Assembly (NCBI RefSeq): GCF_012489685.1
Contig: NC_080046.1
Location: 25,116,223 to 25,180,222 of the forward strand
Direction: 5' to 3'
Source of the DNA: Lotus japonicus
Taxonomy: Eukaryota; Streptophyta; Magnoliopsida; Fabales; Fabaceae
DNA: 64,000 bases
The position numbers and the translations under genes are program-made. Below are positions 55,948 through 64,000 of this stretch, in pieces. The notes beneath the pieces are model-generated. The model was not told the DNA's origin, made no database searches, and worked only from the letters and a program-made list of their open reading frames with translations. The stretch's first letter is position 1; each line of letters opens with the position of its first letter.

Positions 55948-57409
55948 AAAAAGCAAAAATCTTGCCATTTCACCCATTCAAGGCCGCGGTTTGTGGAGAG
56001 AGAGGGAGAGGAGAGATTTTCGCGAAATCTTGACCAATCTTCGTGCAGTTCGTCCCTACTTCTAGGTATCGAGGTAACTATCATGAATCCTGCCTCTGAT
56101 TTCTGTTTCTGCTGAGTTTCTGAAGTCGTTTCTGTGCTCTAAGTTTTGAGCTTTTTCTAAAATTGTCCGATTTCTCTGATTTCTCGCTTGGGTTATGTTC
56201 CTTATGTTCCCCTGAGTCTAAAACCTCTGTCAGTAAACTCTGATTGCGATTCATTTGTCCAGGGTCTGAAAAATTGACTCAAAACTCTTTTTGTCTCACA
56301 TTTCGAAACTTTATTGTCGTAAAGCTATAATCTGACTTCGTGCCTTTAGGATTTGTTGTCACGGATGCATTGAGGATCAATACTGTCAAATCTGTTTTCA
56401 GAACTGATAACTTTGAAGTTTTGAGCCTTTATTTTGGACCAAAATGCCCCTGCGTAGTCGTATTTCGACCCGATTGTCCGAAAATTGTTCTGACAGTTTC
56501 TTTGCCTTGGTTTTACCCTAAAACTACCTTGTGAATTGATTTAATCAAAGAAAAAGAGCCGAAGCCCTTTTCTCGTTATGGCCGTGGGTTATTTCCTAAG
56601 GGGGGGGGGAGTTTTTCGTTTTCGAAAACTTGTCCTTTCGTACCCGGTTGTCGTATTCTGAAGCTTTAATGCTTTGTCTATCGTTTATGTATTGTTTTGC
56701 GATCGAACTAATCGATTTTGTTTGAATTCTGCTTTGTTTTTCTCCGAGGTTCAGTTGAAGGAACTTTGGAATATTCAGAGCAACTGTTTGAGGACAACCT
56801 TGATTTCGAAGCTGGAGCAGCTCGATGTTAGGGCAACTTACATATATATTAGCTATGATTGCATGATAGGCGTCGATAAATTCGACTTATGCTTTGCTAT
56901 GATATTGATTATGATGATGGTTATTGTTATGAATGTTTTCATAACTTATGATGTTGATGTTGTGTTGGATTGAGCGTTTTGACGCAACTTCGGAGTGGAG
57001 ATTCATTGATCTGGTGATCTTTGATATTTCGGGTTGGATGAACAACCCTAGGCAAGTCCAAATGAGGGGTTTGAGACTTAGCCCTGTTGGTATTTGTTGG
57101 TTTACATAGACTTTCCCCGGGAAACTTCTTTTGGGTGGTTGGTTTTCGGAAAACTTAGAAGGATTAGAATTTCGAAAACTAAAGACTTGGGAAACCTATA
57201 TTTTGAGAAATAAACTCATAACCTGACTAATCTGAATTGAAATCATTTTTATTAACGTTTAAGTATAGGAAAACTAAAGGGGAAAATATTTACGAAAGAC
57301 GGGGAAAGTCGACTTTTGTTGTGGGTTTTGGAGAGATTGGGGGAAAGCCACTGCGGTGAGCTAAAGTGACGAATGAAAGTCACCGAGTACCTTAGTACTC
57401 TTGTTATTC

Positions 57410-57559
57410 GAGTGGTGTTGTATTGACCGACACCTAGTGCTCTTGTTGTTTGGGTTGTGTTGTATTGACCGACACTAGACCCTTGTGTTTTCTTGTTGGA
57501 GTTGTGTTGTATTGACCGACACTTACTCCGAGTTGTGTTGTAATGACCGACACTAACTC
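57410..57559 (+). repeat. Hairpin array 1 (core GTGTTG-TATTGAC-CGACAC)
   Basis: Four units. The core stem GTGTTG/CGACAC (one G.U pair in RNA) encloses TATTGAC (TAATGAC in the last). Outside the core the arms differ from unit to unit but pair within each unit: GGGT/ACCC (57452-57482), GGAGT/ACTCC (57498-57529), GAGTT/AACTC (57530-57559). Confidence 0.8.
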
Positions 57560-57646
57560 ATTGGGTTGTTTGAGATTGGATTGTGCGCTAGACACTTTCG
57601 TGGTAAGGACGATTCGTTGTTTGGCTAACCACGTTGCATTCAATCG

Positions 57647-57888
57647 GGTGAATAACGGGAATGGTTCACCTGTGCATATCATGGTGAATAACGGGAATGG
57701 TTCACCTTGCATAAATGATGAATAACGGGAATGGTTCATCATATGGTGAATAACGGGAATGGTTCACCAAGGATGAATAACGGGAATGGTTCATCCAGGA
57801 TGGATTTCATCCAGGATGGATAACGGGAATGGTCCATCCATAGTGAAGAACGGGAATGCTTCACTTGTGGCGAACGGGAACGCGTCAC
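57647..57888 (+). repeat. Hairpin array 2 (loop AACGGGAA) with covarying arms
   Basis: Eight units sharing AACGGGAA, each flanked by complementary arms: GGTGAA/TTCACC (57647, 57683, 57745), GATGAA/TTCATC (57717), GGATGAA/TTCATCC (57771), GGATGGA/TCCATCC (~57815), GTGAAG/CTTCAC (57843) and GTGGCG/CGCGTCAC with a wobble (57867). Nearly every arm substitution is matched by its complement. Confidence 0.85.
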
Positions 57889-58126
57889 AAATCCGGATTC
57901 ATAATTGCATTTCACGCATACATTCATGCTGACTGAGACTGTGTGCTGTTTGTTTATTGAAGCAATGTTAGAGCCATAACATGCTAGGATTACTTATATG
58001 CTTAAATTACAACTTATATATATACCATGTCACATGTTGTGTGTATATGTACTTATTGCTGTGAGTTGACCCTAGCGCCTTGGCTTTGTTTGTATGTTTG
58101 TGTTTGGGCGGTCGGCCTGCTGCCAG

Positions 58127-58795
58127 ATGTCGATGGCCGACTGGTTCTCGACGGTCTCTCCCTCGGGGGGGATCAGATATGAGCTGCTGGATCGGGATGC
58201 CCCCACCGCTTGGGTGATCGATGTAGCTGGTCACCGAGCGACGTATAGGGGAAGGGTCATGGAGGACCGGACGGATGAGCGAGGACGCCTGACGAGCGGA
58301 GTGCTACGGCGTATGGAGCTGAGTTTTGACTTGCCGCCCTCAGTTCATTGTGGACCAGGCACTGGACATGCACCACCTGCACCACCTCCGACTTCACCTT
58401 ATGTTGAGGAGGACCCAGAGGAGATCGAGCCTGCTGCTGCTGCTACACCTGTTGTGCCACCTCCGGCTACTGCCATCGCTTCTACCGACGTGGCGTCGTC
58501 CTCTAGGCTCGTACAGCCGAGGAGGGAGTCTGTTGTCCCATCTGCCTCACGTCTCTTATCTTTCTCTTCACCGCACGGCTACCGTGTGGACCCCTTGATG
58601 AGGGTGGAGGAGGAGGATGTTCTCACAGGAGAGGTGGATGTGGAGACCGGCTCGACTAGGGCGGTGCGCAGGACAGTGAGGAGGGAGGTTATGGACTTGG
58701 ACACCGAGATGATTACGGTGGATTCCGACTCTGACTCCGAGAGCAGTGGGGAGAGCTACTCGCCGAGCAGCGATGAGGAGGAGGAGGATTGGTGA
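58127..58795 (+). CDS. LTR-encoded ORF, 222 aa, unknown function
   Basis: Open from MSMADWFSTVSPSGGIRYEL (58127; the same frame is open from 58094) to DSDSDSESSGESYSPSSDEE..W at 58795. N-terminal ~80 residues look globular (TAWVIDVAGHRATYRGRVME, LTSGVLRRMELSFDLPPS), the middle is Pro/Ala/Ser-rich and the end strongly acidic. It ends 468 bp before the LTR terminus. The GC content is clearly higher than the surrounding LTR. Broken relatives sit at the same place in the LTRs at 1-593, 30048-34173 and 54720-62514, and a positional counterpart at 25485-25931. I recognise no family. Confidence 0.55.
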   Translation: MSMADWFSTVSPSGGIRYELLDRDAPTAWVIDVAGHRATYRGRVMEDRTDERGRLTSGVLRRMELSFDLPPSVHCGPGTGHAPPAPPPTSPYVEEDPEEIEPAAAATPVVPPPATAIASTDVASSSRLVQPRRESVVPSASRLLSFSSPHGYRVDPLMRVEEEDVLTGEVDVETGSTRAVRRTVRREVMDLDTEMITVDSDSDSESSGESYSPSSDEEEEDW

Positions 58796-60073
58796 GCTGA
58801 GCTGGGAGGGTAGGTTAGGGTTAGTGACATTTTTTGTGTAGAGCTCTGATCATCAGTTTCTTTTGGGGACAGGGTAGGTTCCGATGTGTGGCTTTTTGTG
58901 TGGTTCTTTTGAGGAGGATCACAGAGAGTCTGTCGGAGTATAGAGGTCTTCCTTTCAGGCCATTTTTGAGTGCCGACTTTCTCTTGGATAACTGTATTTT
59001 GATACTTTTACTCACAGTTCTGGTTTGTATATTTGCCTGCGGGCGTACTACTTTGGAGTCACTGCGGCTTCGTGTGACATGGAGTGCAGCCGAGGCTGTA
59101 CAGATGTATATATTTGTATATCGGTTAGTTTAGTTGTTGGGTGTTGTCTCTACTTCTTTATCGCTTTGATTTAAAGGAAAGAAACGGAAAAAAAAATTAC
59201 CTGTTTTCCGCGTAAAGTTTATTTTTGGTTACTAAAGTGACACCTGGAAATCGGGGTGTTACAAGAACGACCTAGTCTATGTACACCATCCGTCCTCCTC
59301 TCGCTACCGCGATGCACTCCTGTTCCAGCATCCCAACCCTAGTTCCCCCCGAAGGGTGAACCATCATGAGCTAGCCCGCCAAAGACATCTGACAATGGGC
59401 GTTTGTCCGCCAAAGCACACACAGAAGACGCGAGGGTCAACTTCAAAGAATTATATAAATAGTACCACCGATAGATACAGATAAGGAAATAGCCATTTAG
59501 GCTTATAGCTAGGGATAACATCCTAGGGTTGCATATTTCACAATGAACATAAACGACAGTAATCACAATTAACATGCCTCAAATAGAATTAACAAGTATC
59601 ACACACACTCATCAACTAAGTCAGTATGCATGTTGCATGAAATGATATGCAGGTTAACCCAGTCAACCAATATGCAATCCGGAACGGATGGACATCAACG
59701 GATCAGCCCTAGCACCAGCCACGGTGGGACCATTTCGGCCTGCGTGCCTCTTATTCCAACGACAGCGGTAGTCAGATCAGCCGTAACCCGTAGGTCTGCC
59801 ATTTCGGTCTGCTACAAGAGACGTCTACAGACGCTCTTACACGGAAATCCGGGTCTTATGACCATTTTGGAATCCGACGAGGTCCAGAGTACGTCCTGTG
59901 TTAATACCTCATTAATGTTGCATGAATGCAGGATGATTAGACAAACAACGTCTCTGAATCTCACTCGACACGTCGCCACGTGTTCTAGGTAAATTAAAGT
60001 CTCTAAAAGCTTACCCTAAGGTAAAGTCGATTCTGCGACAAAAGACACTTCTCAACAACAACACATAACCCAC

Positions 60074-60213
60074 GATGATCTCCAAATCATCCGACTCATC
60101 TCAATCCGATGGTCGCAACTGCTCAACGAGCACAGAGTATCCACATACTCGGGAACTATCAATTCCCCGGACTTATCCCCAGGATAGCCCAACAACATAG
60201 CTGCTCCAACAGC
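60074..60213 (-). repeat. Hairpin-rich segment of the outer LTR
   Basis: At least five short perfect stems in 140 bp: GATGA/TCATC (60074-60091), CATC/GATG (~60096-60110), GAGTAT/ATACTC (~60145-60160), GGGAA/TTCCC (~60161-60177) and GCTG/CAGC (60200-60213). Loops are C/A-rich (TCTCCAAA, TCAATCC, CTATCAA, CTCCAA). More degenerate than the arrays in the other LTRs but in the equivalent place. Confidence 0.5.
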
Positions 60214-62514
60214 ACAACAACAAACGCGGCTCCAACAGCACAACAACAACACATACTCAACGCCTCTCAACTTTTTCAACACTAGGATCCGACGACACTT
60301 CTCGTTTTCCAACTAAGATTTGCATCCAAAGCTTCCTTTCGAGTTTATTATCATTAAATGAAGATTTAAAGGTTGTTTAATGTCTTATGAGTTTTCTTTT
60401 CAAAATAATATCCTTTTAGTCTTATCGCAAAATCTTATAAGTTCTCGGGATCTCCTAATCCCCAACTGACACCAGAGAATGTCTCGATCCATACAACACC
60501 ACGACAAGGTCCGAATCTCATTCGTCCTATCACACTTTCTCAAAACTCTCAAAATAAAATCGGCATGACCTGCCCGCTATTCTCGCCATTCAGAATCTCA
60601 GATCTCATTGCAAAAGCATAAATACTCAGCACAACCAATCAACATGTCATATATCAACATATTAAGCAATAATCACATAGCACTTAGCATATAAGGCATG
60701 CACCACACATCCTAGATTACCCACATAGCACATAGCATGTAAGTCAATCTCAAAAACATTCAGTAGATGAATCATCTACATTGTCAGCCGAAGCCTCAGA
60801 AAACATTTTCCAATCACACACAATCCAGTGCATAAACAGTAAACAATGTCGAAAACATCGACCCTAAGTATTAACTAGAGATTCAGTGAGAAGCCCTCAC
60901 CTGTAGGTTCTCCAGAATGATCGTCTAACGCTTCCTCGCAAGCAAAGCCTTGTTCCTCGGGAAACTCTTCAAAAGCACCTTTAGAACAAAACCACAGAAA
61001 TCAATCAAAATCTATCGAAAACTAAGTTATCGATACTTACTAAGGTTACTCGAAGTAATCTATACTCTAAGGTACGATAATCTAGCGCGAAAGACAAGTT
61101 TTCGGAAAAGGAAATTTTCCTCCTCCTCCCCCTATAGGCTCGGCCACTTTTCACAATTAGGAGACTCGATTTTTCTTCGATCAAACTTGGTTCCTATGCT
61201 ATCATTAGCCGTAACTAAGGGTATTCTGAACTCGGAAAAATTATCGGATCAAAACTGTCGCAGGGGTATTTTGGTCATGATTTTTAACTTAGAAATTTCA
61301 AAACTGAAATCCCAAAAAACCAAATTTTGCAGGGACGTCACCAACGACGTTTATGACAACTAATCCTACTAGCACTAAGCTAAGGCGATAGTTTTCAGCC
61401 TAAAGGTTGAAGCTTTACTCCAAAAACTCCAAAAATGGGTATTTAAGGCTAAAATTGATTCCGGCGGAATTCCGGCGACATAACGGAAAATCTAACCCGG
61501 CAGAAGTGATCTTGGGCATGTAAGGAAGAGGTTTAGAATCAGAAATGAAAGATTCAGGATAGTTTTGCAAAAACCCATAAACTATCAGCTCAGAAAAGTC
61601 TACAGAAAAGCTATGGAAAAAGTGATCAGAGGTAAGGATTAGCGACTATACCTCGAAACCTTGAAGCAGCAACTAACGGATCAACGATCAAGCAAGTAAT
61701 GAAGAAAATTCTTCTTCCTTCTTCCTTGGATGAACTCGCGGCCTTGAGGAGAGAAAATGGAGGAGTTTTATGTTTTTTTTCTCACTTGTTTGCTATATAA
61801 AGAAGATGGAAATTCGCGGGAAAATGAAAGTTTCGCGAATCTGATTTTTCCGGCGTCATTCTCCGTGAATTAATAGATATGTTTTGGCAAAAGAATTCCA
61901 AAACTATAAAGATGTCTCCTTGTATTTTTGGCAACTAATGCATAGTCGGTATAAAACTATTTTACCCGATAAGTTGCTTTTTGCATCGAATGTCGGAATA
62001 GAAAACTTCCTTAGGAAGAAAGATTGAAATCATCAAGAGAAATGGGTGTACGCGTGTAGAATCTTCATTTGATGTTCCGAATAGAAAAAGTCCTCATAGT
62101 CGGGTAATTCTAGGGTTTTGAAACACCAGGGTTTCGGTTTCGGCAAACTTCCGGTGATTGGAATCGGACGTTCGTAGATCCTAGAGTTTCGCCTCGAAAC
62201 GATTGTGATATATGGAAAAAGAGAAGTTCTAACATTTCTCTGAAGAATTTTGGAAGAAATTCCTACAGTGTTCCAAGGGTGGAACATAGTTTGATTTCCT
62301 AAGGTTCTTGTCCTAGGTTTTAAAACGAATATTAGTCGTGCTATAACTTAAATCGACTTCGATAAAATCCTTTGACTTTTCCTGAACTTTCTCCTTCATA
62401 AATCTATTTCATTTGACAAACTCTTGTTCAGGTTTCCTTTCACAATACATCAACCCTAATCGTGAATAAGAAATTTATTCACTTAGCATAAACTTAAAAA
62501 ACTTGGGCCTTACA

Positions 62515-62797
62515 TTACTACCCTCCAAAAAGAAAGTTTCGACCTCGAAACTTAAGGGTTAGTAAAAAGTTCTGGATATTATTCCTTGATCTTTTCCTCT
62601 AATACCCATATAGCACCGTCCGTGTCTTTGTTCCAAATAACTTTCACTAAAGCACTCTGCTTTCCCTTCGATTGTTTCACTCTTCTAGTCCCAATGCTGA
62701 CCGACGGTGTCTCAAAAGACATATCGTCTTCTAACTCTCTGTTATCCGGTTTGACCACTTGCGTCGGGTCTCCGTTGGAAATAGTATTTGTTGGCAT
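62515..62797 (-). pseudogene. C-terminal end of gypsy polyprotein and polypurine tract
   Basis: Reads VSIGTRRVKQSKGKQSALVK, VIWNKDTDGAIWVLEEKIKE and stops at 62579. This is the segment just after integrase in chromovirus-type gypsy elements (pattern R..K..G....LVKV.W......A.WE.E..I). Then comes FRGRNFLFGG-type wording and a purine tract TTTTTGGAGGGTAGTAA touching the LTR start. With the long LTR this fits the Tekay/Del type; lineage assignment is inference. Confidence 0.75.
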
Positions 62798-64000
62798 TCG
62801 TGCAATCGCACAACCTTAACCACTTGCTCCTTTGCTTTTGTTCGTCCAAAATACTGATTAGAAACTCGGTACATCTCTATGCTCCGGAGTGAATGCTCAA
62901 CTTGAGTCTTAATACCTCGGGCATCACAAGACTCATTCCCTTTAACATTAACTTATCAACAACTTATAAGCTAACCTTCATCTTAATATCTAACAATTCA
63001 TTATTATCGTCTTCGTCCTCAAAACCTTCCTCACTCAAACCAACTCAAACTTACTGAAATCTCTAACGCTTTGCATAAATCGAGTCTTATCCTCTAGAAG
63101 ATCAATTCATAACTGTACCTCAAAGGTCATAACTAGTCATTTTATCATCCGATCCTCCAACCTTCTGAGGTTTAACTATTATCGTAACTGCTATCACCAC
63201 TACCTCCCTTACTCATACATGATTTTCAACTCCCCAAGTCAATCTTAATCATAGGATTCTTATTCAACTGAGCAAAATTCACTTGCTAACTCTAGCACGC
63301 ATCACCGAAATCCATAACAAAGTTCCATTCACTATTAGACTCTGAGTAGCTTGTCCAAATATGATAACTTCAAGTATTCATCTCTTAAAACTACAACTCC
63401 TTCGCAAGGAAAACAAATACTTAATGAGAACTTTTTCCTCCCAAACTCAACTAATCTTCGATCAACACAAGTTAATCTTACCAATCCTTCTATCAAAGTC
63501 CATAGCCAGCTATGATTCCGAATATCACCCCCTCAATATTAAGTTGATCAGGCCTAATACATCGAAGGTGGAAATCTAGAAAAAGCCCACTGGAACAGTC
63601 AATGAGTTTCCTATCATCCAGTGGTCACATACACCCTGATGATAAATCTTCAATGATGTCGCTACGGAACTACACACCCTCGACATCATACGTATACTAT
63701 CCATGAGGAATCTCTCTGAGATTCATTCTTCGGCTTCTACCTTCCTTATAATCGCATCGGCGCAATACTACTTTCTAGGCTTAGTGGGTTATTCTAAACC
63801 TCGTGTAACTTCTATAGTTAAGCCATTCGGTCAGGGCTTACCATCATGTGCTTAGTTAAACAAACAGTTGGTACTTATCACAAGATAGTCTCTGGCACAA
63901 CTATATAGTATGATTAAGCAATAACTTCAATCAATTCAAAGCGAAAAATCGCTTGCAGACAATCAATTTTCACTCTTTGCAGAGTCACACAACCTAGCAC
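62798..64000 (-). other. Degenerate internal region of the gypsy element
   Basis: Minus strand, many stops in all frames. A trace resembling the integrase zinc region (LSIHSGA, then EMYR in a shifted frame) can be made out near 62830-62960, directly before the C-terminal segment. If correct, the integrase core has been deleted. Nothing else could be assigned. Confidence 0.35.

Larger units (their letters stand above)
55246..59263 (+). mobile_element. Solo chromovirus-type LTR, 4.02 kb, TSD AGAAC, nested in another LTR of the same family
   Basis: Begins TGTAAGACCTGAA, ends GAAATCGGGGTGTTACA; AGAAC at 55241-55245 and 59264-59268. It lies in opposite orientation inside the 3' LTR 54720-62514. 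Landmarks in order: TATA box (55936-55943), leader-like GGCCGCG (55982-), two hairpin arrays (57410-57559, 57647-57888), open ORF (58127-58795), poly-A run and terminus. Confidence 0.93.
54720..62514 (-). mobile_element. 3' LTR of a chromovirus-type gypsy element, interrupted by a solo LTR
   Basis: On the minus strand the LTR runs from TGTAAGGCCCAAG (62514) to GATTTCGGGGTGTCACA (54720), total 3.8 kb once the inserted LTR 55246-59263 and its duplication are removed. The higher-coordinate side is a polypurine tract and polyprotein end, so this is the 3' LTR of an element whose body lies to the right. TATA-like TTTATATAGC (minus, ~61800) is ~715 bp into the LTR, followed by a GGCCGCG leader word (~61737). 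It is inserted in Sirevirus A gag. The other target-duplication copy is outside the window. Confidence 0.88.

Noticed and set aside
54720..59263. DNA transposon with inverted ends (TGTGACACC..GGTGTTACA)
   Set aside because: The inverted look arises from two LTRs of one family in opposite orientation. Each has its own TG..CA ends, and the inner has a 5-bp duplication.

Overview
The window looks like repeat-dense nuclear DNA of a flowering plant. The retrotransposon families and their wording (Sirevirus copia elements with envelope-like ORFs, a Tat-type gypsy element, long-LTR chromovirus-type elements, Athila-like debris) suggest a legume, but that species-level guess is inference. I see one complete host gene, a three-exon CHX-type cation/H+ antiporter (4488-7467, minus strand), and one small disrupted host-like gene (28344 to 25071, minus). 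Almost everything else is transposable-element DNA, much of it nested. I saw no rRNA or tRNA genes and no CRISPR arrays.

Layout. 1-593: end of a long chromovirus-type LTR, inserted in a Sirevirus envelope-like gene (594-1554) that is followed by its polypurine tracts and 3' LTR. 2873-3628: tail of a second copia element. 4488-7467: CHX gene. 8006-17628: a young, nearly intact Tat-lineage gypsy element on the minus strand (5-bp target duplication CTATT, LTRs differing at 3 sites plus 1 indel). It carries gag, pol with two RNase H domains, and an extra gene on the opposite strand with its own TATA box and two likely introns. 18361-24402: LTR-like DNA, a 529-bp Mutator-type MITE with a perfect 9-bp target duplication, two clusters of palindromic GGCGCT..AGCGCC motifs, and scrambled Athila-like fragments. 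25148-28087: a solo LTR inserted exactly in the small host-like gene.

28788 to beyond the window end: a degraded Sirevirus on the minus strand (element A) with two tandem envelope-like genes. It has been hit by a solo chromovirus-type LTR (30048-34173, TTGGT), by a second Sirevirus on the plus strand (element B, 42904-53844), and by a chromovirus-type gypsy element whose 3' LTR (62514 to 54720) itself holds another solo LTR (55246-59263, AGAAC). The chromovirus internal region runs off the right edge.

The most unusual signal is inside the long LTRs. Each of the four well-covered copies holds a cluster of short hairpins upstream of a small ORF near the LTR's 3' end. In the clearest copies the loop stays constant while the two stem arms change together (for example GGTGAA/TTCACC, GATGAA/TTCATC, GGATGGA/TCCATCC around AACGGGAA). 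Loop sequences differ from LTR to LTR. With a TATA box about 0.7-0.9 kb into the LTR, each LTR looks like a self-contained transcription unit with a structured leader and a small ORF. I am not aware of this being described.
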